Shown: one piece after another, positions 23,726 through 32,456 of the stretch
How the letters are laid out: every line of letters starts with the position of its first letter
Numbering within the stretch: the first letter of the stretch is position 1
Origin: Flavobacterium psychrophilum
GTDB taxonomy: Bacteria; Bacteroidota; Bacteroidia; Flavobacteriales; Flavobacteriaceae
Direction: 5' to 3'
Assembly (NCBI GenBank): GCA_001708385.1
Contig: CP012388.1
Coordinates: 3,348,001 to 3,412,000, forward strand
DNA length: 64,000 bases
The notes under the pieces: model-generated
The model's database searches: none
Told to the model about the DNA's origin: nothing
The model's input: only the letters and a program-made list of their open reading frames with translations
Position numbers and translations under genes: made by a program

Positions 23726-23762
23726 AAAAAGCCTTCTTTAATAAATAAAGAAGGCTTTTCTT
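23726..23762. terminator. Hairpin terminator between rimO and the FadL-like gene
   Basis: AAAAGCCTTCTTT pairs with AAAGAAGGCTTTT around a 7-nt loop. It lies just beyond the minus-strand stop codon at 23786, so it ends the porin transcript. Confidence 0.85.
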
Positions 23763-23785
23763 TTATAAAAGCAAGATGAAAAAGT

Positions 23786-25288
23786 TTAAAGGTCTATCGT
23801 GTATGAAAGCGTAACATTATTGTTAGTGCTTTTTATACTTGCCGGATCTGTATAGCCTGCCGGTAGCAATTGCGTATCATATTTACGTTGGTACCATGAA
23901 TACGCAAGGTCCAGCCTTGATCCCGGAAATGCAAATCCGATACCGCCTGTGGCACCATTGAGGTCGCCAACGGTTGTTCCGTTTTTGTATGGACTTTGTT
24001 CAAAACGGTAACCGCCTCTAAGGCTTACCTGTTTAATTCGGTACTCAAAACCAACTCTAAGTTCGCTGGCAACATCAAGTGTACTGCTAAGTTCGGCATT
24101 TGCAGCGCTGTATCGTGATCCTGTATATTTTGTATTGCTGTAATCTTTAATACTGTAGTCTACACTTAAAAGTGCATTAGTGCCAAATATATAAGCAAGG
24201 CTGCCTGTCCATTTAGATGGTGTTTTCACTGTGTAATCGTCAAAAGTGTAAGCAATTCCCGGGTCAAAACCAAAATAGTCCTGTCCGCTTACACAGTCAG
24301 GGCAATAAGAATTGATACGTTGGGTAATCTCATTCTGAAGCCTCATCCATGTAGGCGATTCATAAGCGGCACCAATACGAAATGCATCGGTAATTTTATA
24401 AATAGCACCTAAGTTAAATGAGAATCCACCCCCATAGGTATATAGTTCATTATCAAATTGCACCGAACCAAGCTGACCATCCATTACATTAGCGTCAGGA
24501 TCTTCGTAAAGCGAACTCGTTTGTATATAATCGGTAAAATGAATATTTAAGTTTGCACCCAGAAACAGGCGGTCTTTAAGTTGAGTACCAAAGTTAAGGG
24601 CTACTTTGCCATTGTATCCTGTAGAAGTGCTATAGCTCTCTTTGTAGTAACGTCCGGTATCGGGTACATTGCTATCGTATCCTCCTGTTGAATTTGGATT
24701 GATGATAAATGCCTCGTAGCCCAGGGATGCCTGTTGCTGATTAAAATTAAAATTATCGTAATTGCCGGTTTGCAATGTGCTAAGAGGTACGGCGCCTTCG
24801 CCAGCACCGTTAGCAAAACGCAGAAAATAACGGTCTATACTGTTAGATGTAATTCCGGTACTATATACCGTATTGTGAAAGCTATTGGTATTTTCGTAGT
24901 TAAAGCCCAGTGTGAACTTTCTCATAACAGCATCCGGGTTGCTGTTGCTAAAAACAAAAACGGCACCAAGCTGGTTAAGGTCAAGGCTGTTATCGTTCTT
25001 TTTTGTTATCGTGCCGCCAAGTATAGCGCTATTACTAATGTTATAGCTGGATAAGGATGCAGTTCCAGAATTGTAATTAAATATTGCAGAGCCTGCCGGG
25101 TTTACGCTAATGGCAGAAAGATCTCCGCCTACAGCGCCAAAAGCACCACTCATAGCCCTAAAACGGGCAGTGCCTGTTAAATTGTTTGTGCTGTATCGCA
25201 TTGCATTGTCGGCAGTATTAAGTGCTTCCTGTGCATATATTGTAGTTGCTGCAAAAAGTAGGGCAGCGCTTAGTATGTATTTTTTCAT
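23786..25288 (-). CDS. FadL/OmpP1/TodX-family outer-membrane transport protein
   Basis: A 500-residue barrel expected to let hydrophobic compounds across the outer membrane. A signal peptide (MKKYILSAALLFAATTIYAQ) is followed by the family's conserved N-terminal plug GTARFRAMSGAFGAVGGDLS and ISVNPAGSAIF. Many amphipathic strands follow, such as LGFNYENTNSFHN, FSFNLGAIYKIT and ELRVGFEYRI, ending NNVTLSYTIDL. Ligand not predictable. It is monocistronic. Confidence 0.9.
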   Translation of the reverse strand: MKKYILSAALLFAATTIYAQEALNTADNAMRYSTNNLTGTARFRAMSGAFGAVGGDLSAISVNPAGSAIFNYNSGTASLSSYNISNSAILGGTITKKNDNSLDLNQLGAVFVFSNSNPDAVMRKFTLGFNYENTNSFHNTVYSTGITSNSIDRYFLRFANGAGEGAVPLSTLQTGNYDNFNFNQQQASLGYEAFIINPNSTGGYDSNVPDTGRYYKESYSTSTGYNGKVALNFGTQLKDRLFLGANLNIHFTDYIQTSSLYEDPDANVMDGQLGSVQFDNELYTYGGGFSFNLGAIYKITDAFRIGAAYESPTWMRLQNEITQRINSYCPDCVSGQDYFGFDPGIAYTFDDYTVKTPSKWTGSLAYIFGTNALLSVDYSIKDYSNTKYTGSRYSAANAELSSTLDVASELRVGFEYRIKQVSLRGGYRFEQSPYKNGTTVGDLNGATGGIGFAFPGSRLDLAYSWYQRKYDTQLLPAGYTDPASIKSTNNNVTLSYTIDL

Positions 25289-25353
25289 AGCATTTAAATT
25301 TTATATAAAAATCCCCATGTTCTTTTTGTATAAAAACATGGGGACTGTATGTG

Positions 25354-26475
25354 TTATCCTCTACGGCCGCCTCCACCACCGCCGCGTGAACCTCCACCGC
25401 CTCCACCGCCGGATCTTCCGCCGCCAAAGCTGCCTCCGCTACTGCGTGATGGCGCGCTCATAGTAGGAGTGCTTCTTGATGGAGCACTTGTTCTTGGTGT
25501 GTAGCTGTTATTGCTTCTTACCGGTGCGCTATTCATATTGTTGCTTCTTGAAGAATTATTGAATGTTCCTCTTGACTGATTTACGTTGCCACGTGTGTAG
25601 TTTGCATCTCTGTTAGAACGAACAGTATTAACGTTTCTGCTGTTACTGTAAGTTGTTCTTCCCTGGTTATTGCTGTTAAATCTGCTGTTAACTGCACGGG
25701 AACTCGCATTTCTGCTATTAGAGTAAGCTGCGTTTCTACCGTTTGCATAAACATTTCTGCCGTTCGCATAATTTGCGCTTCTGCTGCTATTTCTTCCGTT
25801 GTAGTAGTTGTTTCTACCGCCGCTGTAAGCTGTTGTAGATCTTGGGTAACGGTTGTTATTGTAATAAGGGTGAGAATTACCCCAGCCACCGCCGTAGTAC
25901 GGATTATACCATCCGCCGCCCCAGCCGTAACCACCGCCCCAGCCCCAGCCGCCATAGCCCCAACCTAAGCCAAGTCCCCATCCGGAACCCCAGCCCCAGC
26001 CGCCATAGCCGCCCCAACCGTAGCCTAAGCCCCAGCCGCCGAAACTACCTCCCCAATACGGAGAGTACCAGTTGTTCCAGCCACCGTAACCACCGCCACC
26101 GTAAACGTTTACGGTAACATTGTCGGTGGCCTCACCCCATCCGGGATAAGAAGCGTAGCCTTCGGTACGAACAATAGTGTCGTTTTCTGCCTGTCCTTCA
26201 GTAGCTACGTAAGGAAACTCATTAACGTCGCCAAAGTAAGACTGTGCGTTTGGATTCTGGCCCGAATTATCACCATCGCGGTAATGTTTTACGTTGCCAT
26301 CATTATATTTATATACAGGGTTGCCATTAGCGTCCCTTGGTGTTGAACCGTAAATACCATCGCTCTCGTACGACGATGTGTTTTGGTAAGAACTGCACGA
26401 AGATACAGCCAGACCTAAAATCCCAAGTATGCTAAACAGTGAGATTTGACGGATATTGAAGTAATTAGTTTTCAT
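25354..26475 (-). CDS. Glycine-rich surface lipoprotein with low-complexity repeats
   Basis: A 373-residue protein with a lipoprotein signal ending LGLAVSSCSSYQ. Residues about 120-210 are dominated by Gly, Trp and Tyr in GWG/YGGW-type repeats. Residues about 225-300 are Asn/Arg/Ser-rich with NGRN/NSRN repeats. The tail is nearly pure Gly with Ser and Arg (GGGGGRRG). No enzyme motif is visible. It looks like a structural or sticky envelope protein. I chose ATG 26475 (MKTNYFNIRQ) because a TATTTTTG promoter box covers the upstream TTG. The biased composition creates several long spurious frames on both strands. Confidence 0.75.
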   Translation of the reverse strand: MKTNYFNIRQISLFSILGILGLAVSSCSSYQNTSSYESDGIYGSTPRDANGNPVYKYNDGNVKHYRDGDNSGQNPNAQSYFGDVNEFPYVATEGQAENDTIVRTEGYASYPGWGEATDNVTVNVYGGGGYGGWNNWYSPYWGGSFGGWGLGYGWGGYGGWGWGSGWGLGLGWGYGGWGWGGGYGWGGGWYNPYYGGGWGNSHPYYNNNRYPRSTTAYSGGRNNYYNGRNSSRSANYANGRNVYANGRNAAYSNSRNASSRAVNSRFNSNNQGRTTYSNSRNVNTVRSNRDANYTRGNVNQSRGTFNNSSRSNNMNSAPVRSNNSYTPRTSAPSRSTPTMSAPSRSSGGSFGGGRSGGGGGGGSRGGGGGGRRG

Positions 26476-26504
26476 GGCTCTGCTTTTTTTATTGTTGAAG
26501 TACA

Positions 26505-26512
26505 CAAAAATA
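26505..26512 (-). promoter_or_regulatory. -7 promoter box TATTTTTG for the glycine-rich lipoprotein
   Basis: On the minus strand TATTTTTG reads from 26512 to 26505, 29 nt upstream of ATG 26475. Confidence 0.62.
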
Positions 26513-26551
26513 GTTAGTTTTGCTAACTATAGATGTCTATAAAAGTAAAAC

Positions 26552-26559
26552 AATATTTG
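26552..26559 (+). promoter_or_regulatory. Promoter box AATATTTG for proS
   Basis: One mismatch to TAnnTTTG, 16 nt before ATG 26576. It lies back to back with the minus-strand promoter at 26505-26512. Confidence 0.55.
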
Positions 26560-26575
26560 TGCCAATTTATTAAAA

Positions 26576-28048
26576 ATGAGTAAGAATTTAACGAAACGGG
26601 CAGAAGATTATTCCAAGTGGTATAATGAACTGGTTGTAAAAGCAGACCTTGCTGAAAATTCAGGGGTTAGGGGATGTATGGTTATAAAACCATACGGCTA
26701 TGCAATATGGGAAAAAATGCAGGCAGAACTTGATAGAAAGTTCAAAGAAACAGGACATGAAAATGCATATTTCCCGCTGTTTATACCCAAGTCGTACTTC
26801 AGCAAAGAGGCTAGCCACGTAGATGGTTTTGCCAAAGAATGTGCGGTTGTTACTCACTACAGGCTGAGAACAGCCGAAGATGGCTCTATCGAAGTAGATC
26901 CTGATGCTAAGCTGGAAGAAGAGCTTATCGTAAGGCCAACATCTGAAACTATTATATGGGATACATACAGGAAATGGATACAGTCGTACCGCGACCTGCC
27001 TCTTCTTATTAACCAGTGGGCTAACGTTGTGCGTTGGGAAATGAGAACCAGATTGTTCTTAAGGACTGCCGAATTCCTTTGGCAGGAAGGGCATACCGCT
27101 CATGCTACACAGCAGGAGGCTGTTGCAGAAGCAGAACAAATGATGAACGTATACGCCGACTTCGCAGAGAACTTTATGGCTATACCGGTTATAAAAGGGG
27201 TTAAAACGGCTAACGAACGTTTTGCAGGTGCTCTTGAAACATATTGTATCGAAGCATTAATGCAGGATGGTAAAGCGCTACAGGCAGGTACATCGCACTT
27301 TTTAGGGCAAAACTTTGCTAAGGCGTTCGATGTTAAGTTTGCTAATCAGGAAGGAAAGCAAGAGTATGTATGGGCAACGTCATGGGGTGTTTCAACACGT
27401 TTGATGGGTGCGCTTGTAATGACCCACTCTGATGATAACGGACTGGTGCTTCCTCCAAACCTTGCGCCAATACAAGTGGTTATTGTTCCTATCTATAAAG
27501 GCGATGAGCAGTTGGCTGCTATATCCGAAGAGGCGAAACAGCTTATGGCAAGGTTAAGAAAGCTTGGTATATCTGTTAAATATGACGACAGGACTACGCA
27601 TAAGCCGGGATGGAAGTTTAATGAGTATGAGCTTAAAGGGGTGCCTTTACGTGTTGCTATAGGTCCTAACGACCTTGCAAACGGAACTTTTGAAGTTGCC
27701 CGAAGAGATACTTTAACGAAGGAAACTGTAATAAACAGTGATATCGTAACGTATTTACAGGATAAACTGGAAGAAATTCAGGCGAATCTATATACCAAGG
27801 CACTGGATTTCAGGAATTCTCATATTACAGAGGTAAACTCTTTCGAAGAGTTTAAGGATGTATTGGATAATAAAACAGGTTTTGTGGCTGCCCATTGGGA
27901 TGGTACACCGGAGACCGAAGAAAAGATCAAAGAGCTTACAAAAGCAACAATTCGCTGTATTGCGCTTGATAGGGTGGAAGAAGCCGGAAAGTGCGTATAC
28001 ACTGGTAATCCGTCAGTTGGCAGAGTGTTGTTTGCAAGAGCATATTAA
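26576..28048 (+). CDS. proS: Prolyl-tRNA synthetase, archaeal/eukaryotic-like type
   Basis: A 490-residue class II synthetase charging tRNA-Pro. It lacks the editing insertion of the long bacterial type and resembles the short archaeal-like ProRS found in Bacteroidota. Class II motif 2 is in [20 protein letters not shown] and motif 3 in [16 protein letters not shown]. The anticodon-binding domain begins near residue 300 ([13 protein letters not shown]). The C-terminal zinc-domain-like region ends with [10 protein letters not shown]. Confidence 0.96.
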   Translation: MSKNLTKRAEDYSKWYNELVVKADLAENSGVRGCMVIKPYGYAIWEKMQAELDRKFKETGHENAYFPLFIPKSYFSKEASHVDGFAKECAVVTHYRLRTAEDGSIEVDPDAKLEEELIVRPTSETIIWDTYRKWIQSYRDLPLLINQWANVVRWEMRTRLFLRTAEFLWQEGHTAHATQQEAVAEAEQMMNVYADFAENFMAIPVIKGVKTANERFAGALETYCIEALMQDGKALQAGTSHFLGQNFAKAFDVKFANQEGKQEYVWATSWGVSTRLMGALVMTHSDDNGLVLPPNLAPIQVVIVPIYKGDEQLAAISEEAKQLMARLRKLGISVKYDDRTTHKPGWKFNEYELKGVPLRVAIGPNDLANGTFEVARRDTLTKETVINSDIVTYLQDKLEEIQANLYTKALDFRNSHITEVNSFEEFKDVLDNKTGFVAAHWDGTPETEEKIKELTKATIRCIALDRVEEAGKCVYTGNPSVGRVLFARAY

Positions 28049-28106
28049 AATTTGAAATTTTTTTAATTTTTTTTGTTTCAACTATTGCGCAAATAAAAAA
28101 TAGTTG

Positions 28107-28114
28107 TATTTTTG
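28107..28114 (+). promoter_or_regulatory. tRNA-Glu operon promoter, TATTTTTG
   Basis: A perfect -7 box with TTG at 28085-28087 as -33 element (19 nt gap). The first tRNA starts 23 nt downstream. Confidence 0.75.
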
Positions 28115-28136
28115 CACCGCATTAGAGAAACAAAAT

Positions 28137-28208
28137 GGCCCGTTCGTCTATCGGTTAGGACGCCAGGTTTTCATCCTGGTAAGGGGGGTTCGATTCCCCC
28201 ACGGGCTA
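28137..28208 (+). tRNA. tRNA-Glu (anticodon TTC), copy 1
   Basis: 72 nt without encoded CCA. Acceptor GGCCCGT/ACGGGCT (with G1-U72), anticodon arm CCAGG/CCTGG with loop TTTTCAT, T-arm with loop TTCGATT. Discriminator A at 28208. Confidence 0.96.
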
Positions 28209-28222
28209 CAAAATTACTCAAT

Positions 28223-28294
28223 GGTCCGTTCGTCTAGGGGTTAGGACGCCAGGTTTTCATCCTGGTAACAGGGGTTCGATTCCCCTACGGACTA
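28223..28294 (+). tRNA. tRNA-Glu (anticodon TTC), copy 2
   Basis: 72 nt, 14 nt after copy 1. Acceptor GGTCCGT/ACGGACT, same anticodon arm, T-arm AGGGG/CCCCT with loop TTCGATT. Compared with copy 1, pair 3-70 changes from C-G to T-A and the outer T-stem pair from G-C to A-T. Both stems are kept, so both copies look functional. Confidence 0.96.
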
Positions 28295-28332
28295 CAACAA
28301 AAACATTAACAAGTTATTTAAGTTAAGAAAAA

Positions 28333-28587
28333 ATGGCAAATCATAAGTCAGCATTAAAAAGAATCAGAACTAGCGAGAAGAAAAGAGTGTTGAACAGATA
28401 CCAGCACAAAACTACACGTAATGCTATCAAAGCAATACGTATAGCTACTGTGAAGAGTGAAGCTTCAGAAAAACTTTCTTCTGTTATCTCTATGATTGAC
28501 AAACTAGCGAAGAAAAACATCATTCACGCTAATAAGGCTTCAAACCTTAAATCAAAATTAACTAAGCACGTAGCTAAACTTGCATAA
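28333..28587 (+). CDS. rpsT: 30S ribosomal protein S20
   Basis: An 84-residue, strongly basic helical protein with the S20 start ANHKSALKRIRTSEKKRVLN and the later NIIHANKASNLKSKLTKHV. It follows the two tRNA genes by 38 nt and may share their promoter. Confidence 0.96.
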   Translation: MANHKSALKRIRTSEKKRVLNRYQHKTTRNAIKAIRIATVKSEASEKLSSVISMIDKLAKKNIIHANKASNLKSKLTKHVAKLA

Positions 28588-28613
28588 GTAAAAGCCGCTT
28601 CTTTATACAATAT

Positions 28614-28643
28614 AAAGCGTTCCTTACCGGGAACGCTTTTTTG
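28614..28643 (+). terminator. Terminator after rpsT
   Basis: AAAGCGTTCC pairs with GGAACGCTTT around TTACCG, then TTTTG. Confidence 0.87.
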
Positions 28644-28749
28644 TTTTGGGATGTACTCAGGCAGTTCTTAATTTTTTGTTGTTTTTTGAAAGAATTTTCT
28701 TTTGCCTTTCGGCGAATGCCTAACTTTATCTACCCGATAATTTGTAGCC

Positions 28750-30012
28750 ATGAAAAAAACACTTACAGTGTTAATAGTACTTGTTGTAATCAACGTTCTT
28801 ATAGTACCGTTGTTCTTTTTATTAAGTTTTGACGATTTAGGTGTACTTATCATCTCTGTATTTAGCATTGCAATATCGTTATTGATTCTTATCATTGTAT
28901 TCGTGGTAGAATTAAGAACCCGTTATGTTGCAAAAAATGCTCAGCAACGGGTAACCTCCCGCAAACGGGGTTTAATTATAGTCGCCGGTATAATTGTAGT
29001 TTTTGCAATTATATTTATTGTAGTATCTTTTAATAATGGCTATAAGATTCCACAACGCGACAGGCATAAAGACTGGAGCGAATTTCCGAAAGGCAGTAAT
29101 CCTGATATAGCGATAGATTCAATTAACGGATTATATATAACCAATATTGACTTGGCTCCGGGGTCTGATTATTATTTCATTCACTTTATTAGTGATACTA
29201 TCTCCTATGACCAGGGAGTAGATGGCGTAATTAGTTTCGGAATCATGGATAAAAATTGTAACATGATCGTTAAATATGAGGATCGGGTATCGGTGTATAC
29301 GGATACTAATAGGATCATCGTCGTTAAAAATATATTTGGCCAGGAAGCCCAACCCGATTTTTGCGATGTCTATGATACCAGGACGCTAAAGCATACCAAA
29401 GAAAAATTGAATCTCTTAGAAGTTCCGGCCAGATTTAAATATTATCCTGAACCGGGAGAACCTGTATTTACAAGAGAAGAATTTTATAAAAGATACAGGA
29501 GTGACTTTTTCGATACTATGACTGGTCTTAAAGAATTTCTGGACATTCCTTCTAATAGCGAAGATTATAGGGGATACGGATTGTATGTAGATACTAAAAG
29601 AAATATATATACGCTGAAAAACTATGAAGATAACACTACCTTGGATGTGCTTTGTGGAAACTGCAACGGATACAATGTGAAAAATTCGATTGACTATAAA
29701 AACAATACTAAAAACATTGTAATGCATGATGCGTCTATAATTAGTGATAATCACTTAAGCAGCGGTATTTCTCTGGGGTTTGGTAATCCAAACGGCGGCG
29801 GTGGCGATATGGTTTATTTTAATTACTACCAGACATGGCTTATGTATTACACCATACATTTGGGAGATAAAACGACATCATTTAAGGCGGAAGGCGGTGA
29901 TAAGGATATTCCTTATTTAAATTTCATTCAGCTCAACGAACCTAAAAACAATTCAGACACACTATATCTTGCTGCTAATACACGTTTATGGAAAGTATAT
30001 GCCAGGAAATAA
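28750..30012 (+). CDS. Membrane-anchored protein of unknown function
   Basis: A 420-residue protein I do not recognise. Three hydrophobic helices are visible at about residues 4-26, 30-52 and 74-93, separated by a basic loop (RTRYVAKNAQQRVTSRKRG). The remaining 320 residues should lie on the periplasmic side or be exposed, with many beta-strand-like stretches (NGLYITNIDLAPGSDYYFI, NMIVKYEDRVSVYTD) resembling a propeller-like fold. Two Cys in LCGNCNGY could form a disulfide. It is flanked by terminators and stands alone. Confidence 0.65.
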   Translation: MKKTLTVLIVLVVINVLIVPLFFLLSFDDLGVLIISVFSIAISLLILIIVFVVELRTRYVAKNAQQRVTSRKRGLIIVAGIIVVFAIIFIVVSFNNGYKIPQRDRHKDWSEFPKGSNPDIAIDSINGLYITNIDLAPGSDYYFIHFISDTISYDQGVDGVISFGIMDKNCNMIVKYEDRVSVYTDTNRIIVVKNIFGQEAQPDFCDVYDTRTLKHTKEKLNLLEVPARFKYYPEPGEPVFTREEFYKRYRSDFFDTMTGLKEFLDIPSNSEDYRGYGLYVDTKRNIYTLKNYEDNTTLDVLCGNCNGYNVKNSIDYKNNTKNIVMHDASIISDNHLSSGISLGFGNPNGGGGDMVYFNYYQTWLMYYTIHLGDKTTSFKAEGGDKDIPYLNFIQLNEPKNNSDTLYLAANTRLWKVYARK

Positions 30013-30044
30013 TAAAAAATGCAGCTCGTAAGCTGCATTTTTTA
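30013..30044. terminator. Bidirectional terminator between the membrane protein gene and tag
   Basis: AAAAAATGCAGCT pairs with AGCTGCATTTTTT around CGTA. It serves two convergent genes. Confidence 0.9.
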
Positions 30045-30590
30045 TTGGGCTGCCCACAATGGGTTAGCTTTTAGAACTTCATTATATGTGGGGCAAGTAT
30101 TTACATGTGCTCCCGGAAGCATTCCGATACTCATTAAAAATTCATTTACAATTTCGCCTCCCGTAAATTTAAATGTCTTTTTAAAGAGCTTTACCCATTC
30201 TTCTTTTGTTTTGGGATGATGGCTCTCCAGCCACTTTGCAAAAGAACCATATTCTTTCTGAAGCTGCTGTATGGTCCTCGCATTTTCTATAGCAGCATTT
30301 ACTTTTAGCTTGTTACGTATAATGCCGGGATCAGCTAATAACCGTTCCCTGTCGTCTTCGGTGTAAGCCGCCACTTTATCGATATTAAAATTGTCATAGG
30401 CAAGCCTGAAGGTCGGCTCTTTTTTAAGTATAAGTTCCCAGCTTAAGCCTGCCTGGTTTATTTCCATGACAAGGCGGCAAAACAACTCGTTATCATTATG
30501 AATGGGAAAGCCGTAATGATAATCGTGGTATTTTTTGTGTAATGCCTTTCGTTCTTCTGGCATATAATTTATTACGTTGCAATAGGACAT
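30042..30590 (-). CDS. tag: DNA-3-methyladenine glycosylase I
   Basis: A 182-residue base-excision repair enzyme removing 3-methyladenine. The N-terminal zinc-snap residues are in MSYCNV and HDYHYGFP and the C-terminal ones in HVNTCPTYN. The active-site region is MEINQAGLSWELILKK. GGEIVNEFLMSIG is also typical. I chose ATG 30590 (MSYCNV) because this Cys-containing start matches the family; an upstream TTG at 30620 adds an unrelated hydrophobic stretch. It lies 26 nt after the AraC gene on the same strand. Confidence 0.9.
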   Translation of the reverse strand: MSYCNVINYMPEERKALHKKYHDYHYGFPIHNDNELFCRLVMEINQAGLSWELILKKEPTFRLAYDNFNIDKVAAYTEDDRERLLADPGIIRNKLKVNAAIENARTIQQLQKEYGSFAKWLESHHPKTKEEWVKLFKKTFKFTGGEIVNEFLMSIGMLPGAHVNTCPTYNEVLKANPLWAAQ

Positions 30591-30616
30591 GATGATGAGT
30601 ATTAAGTTTACGGCGA

Positions 30617-31534
30617 TCAATTAAATGATTGCCTGAATTCTACGGGGGAAACATTTGTTTTTTGCTTGAATATCTTGTTGAAGGACTGGGGATGTTCAAA
30701 CCCTAACTGATAAGCGATCTCAGCAATGGTCAGGTTACTGCTGCTTAAAATTTCTTTTGCTTTTTCAATCAGTTTGTTGTGGATGTGCTGCTGTGTACTT
30801 TGCCCTGTATGCATACGCAGCATATCGGTAAGATATCGGGGGGAAACATTTAGCCGTCCAGAAATATAATTCACAGTAGGCACTCCTGAGAGCAACGCCT
30901 TTTCAGTATCAAAGTATTCGGCGAGTACATCTTCCAGTTTAGCAAGCAAATCGTTATTCGCTGCTTTACGGGTGATGAACTGCCTGTTGTAAAAACGGTT
31001 ACTATAATTAAGGAGCTGTTCTATCTGAGAAACCATAATATCCTGGCTAAAGGTGTCTATGGACTGGGATAGTTCGTGTTGAATATTTTTAAAAATGCCG
31101 CTAATAATTTCTTTCTCTTTTTCTGATAGGCACAATGCTTCGCTGGCTGCATAAGAGAAGAAGCCAAAATTCTTAATATTTTTATCTAAATGATATCCCC
31201 TTAAGAAGTCAGGGTGGATGTGCATGGAAAAACCGGAATAGTCAGCATCGCCTTCAATAGGGGTTATTACCTGAAGCGGAGCGAAGAAGCTCATTCCTCC
31301 GTTGTCAAAGTCATAATATTGCTGTCCGTATTTTATCTGTCCGCTAAAATTGAATTTAAACGAGATCTTATACATATTCATAACCAATGCTTTTGCCAGT
31401 TCTGAGGTGTCTGCAGTAACATCGGCATAATTTACAAGGCTTATAAGCGGATGCATAGAAGCCGGAAGACCAAGTGCGCGGTGCAATCCGGCAACCGAAT
31501 TAAAAACATGAGGTGTAGTGGCTTCTTTTTTCAT
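30617..31534 (-). CDS. AraC-family transcriptional regulator
   Basis: A 305-residue regulator with an N-terminal cupin-like sensing region (residues 1-190, with FSMHIHPDFLRGYHL) and a C-terminal double helix-turn-helix (about 215-300). The second helix pair has the AraC signature NLTIAEIAYQLGFEHPQSFNKIFKQKTNVSPVEFR in two segments. It lies 55 nt downstream of a short-chain dehydrogenase on the same strand. This pairing is common in Bacteroidota and suggests that it regulates that gene. Paired GTAGCC repeats at 32382-32408 are candidate binding sites. Confidence 0.9.
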   Translation of the reverse strand: MKKEATTPHVFNSVAGLHRALGLPASMHPLISLVNYADVTADTSELAKALVMNMYKISFKFNFSGQIKYGQQYYDFDNGGMSFFAPLQVITPIEGDADYSGFSMHIHPDFLRGYHLDKNIKNFGFFSYAASEALCLSEKEKEIISGIFKNIQHELSQSIDTFSQDIMVSQIEQLLNYSNRFYNRQFITRKAANNDLLAKLEDVLAEYFDTEKALLSGVPTVNYISGRLNVSPRYLTDMLRMHTGQSTQQHIHNKLIEKAKEILSSSNLTIAEIAYQLGFEHPQSFNKIFKQKTNVSPVEFRQSFN

Positions 31535-31589
31535 ACTGAGCTAAGTTTGTTGCGCCTTATTAACAAAGATACGCAATCCTTTATTGGGC

Positions 31590-32330
31590 TTACGACTGTG
31601 CTGTAGGACGGATTATTATTTCATTTACATCTACATCGTCAGGTTGTTCTATAGCATAGGCTACAGACCGCGCAATGCTTTCGGCAGATATTGCTATTTT
31701 CATGATATCGCCAATGGCATTTTTAATAGCATTGTCGTTTATAGTAGCTGTAAGTTCGCTTTGTGTAAGTCCCGGAGATATAATGGTACATCGAACATTA
31801 TACGGGGTAAGTTCCTGGCGTAACCCTTCGCTGATAGCCCTCACCGCAAATTTTGTTGCCGAATACACCGCAGCTGTTGGCGGTACAAAATGCCCGACTA
31901 CCGACGCTGTGTTAATAAAGTGTCCGCTTTTCTGTTCTTTAAAATAAGGTAGTGCAGCTCCAATACCAAACAGTAATCCTTTAATATTAATGTCTATCAT
32001 GTTTATCCATTCATCATAGTTAAGGTTTTCCATCAAAGCTAAAGGCATAATACCTGCGTTGTTAAACATAACGTCTACTTTACCAAAGGCAGCTGCCGTA
32101 CTTTTAAGGAGATTGTCTACCTGGTCTTTATCGGTTACATCGCAGGCAAAGGCAATCGCTGTTCCGCCCAGTTGATTAATTTCTTCCGCCAGCTTATCCA
32201 GTTTTTCTTTCCTTCTGGCACCCAGGCTAACTTTTGCTCCTTTTAATGCAAGATGCCTTGCTACTGCTTCGCCAATACCACTGCTTGCACCGGTTATAAC
32301 GACTACTTTTCCTTCTGTGTTGTTTTTCAT
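31590..32330 (-). CDS. Short-chain dehydrogenase/reductase
   Basis: A 246-residue NAD(P)-dependent oxidoreductase. The cofactor motif TGASSGIGEAV is at residues 13-23, NNAGIM near 90, and the catalytic YSATK (Tyr-x-x-x-Lys) near 155 with the Ser in ASVVGHFV. An Arg-rich segment LGARRKEKL after strand 2 suggests NADP preference. It belongs to the YdfG/clavaldehyde-dehydrogenase-like classical SDRs. Substrate unknown. It is probably the first gene of an operon with the AraC regulator. Confidence 0.9.
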   Translation of the reverse strand: MKNNTEGKVVVITGASSGIGEAVARHLALKGAKVSLGARRKEKLDKLAEEINQLGGTAIAFACDVTDKDQVDNLLKSTAAAFGKVDVMFNNAGIMPLALMENLNYDEWINMIDINIKGLLFGIGAALPYFKEQKSGHFINTASVVGHFVPPTAAVYSATKFAVRAISEGLRQELTPYNVRCTIISPGLTQSELTATINDNAIKNAIGDIMKIAISAESIARSVAYAIEQPDDVDVNEIIIRPTAQS

Positions 32331-32352
32331 TTTGTATGTTATTTTGATGAAG

Positions 32353-32413
32353 CAAAGTTCGCTGTATACAAAAGTTGTGGCGTAGCCTAAAAAACATATG
32401 TTGTAGCCAAAAA
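32353..32413 (-). promoter_or_regulatory. SDR promoter with 21-bp spaced direct repeats (candidate AraC site)
   Basis: On the minus strand a -7-like box GAACTTTG covers 32360-32353. Upstream of it, GTAGCC (plus strand) followed by an A-rich run occurs at 32382-32387 and 32403-32408, exactly 21 bp apart, about two helical turns. That is the usual spacing for AraC-type half sites. The near repeat begins 22 bp upstream of the -7 box, overlapping the -33 region, as expected for an activator. Confidence 0.5.
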
Positions 32414-32426
32414 GGTAAGGCGAAAT

Positions 32427-32450
32427 AAAAAAGCAGCTAATAGCTGCTTT
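32427..32450 (-). terminator. Terminator after the GT2 operon (minus strand)
   Basis: AAAGCAGCT pairs with AGCTGCTTT around AAT. An A-run at 32423-32430 gives a T-run on the minus strand, just past the GT2 stop at 32457. Confidence 0.82.
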
Positions 32451-32456
32451 ATAATA

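Noticed and set aside
25581..26117. Overlapping frames on both strands over the glycine-rich gene (124 and 91 residues)
   Set aside because: They arise from the biased GC-rich repeat; neither has a signal or family motif, while the minus-strand lipoprotein has both.
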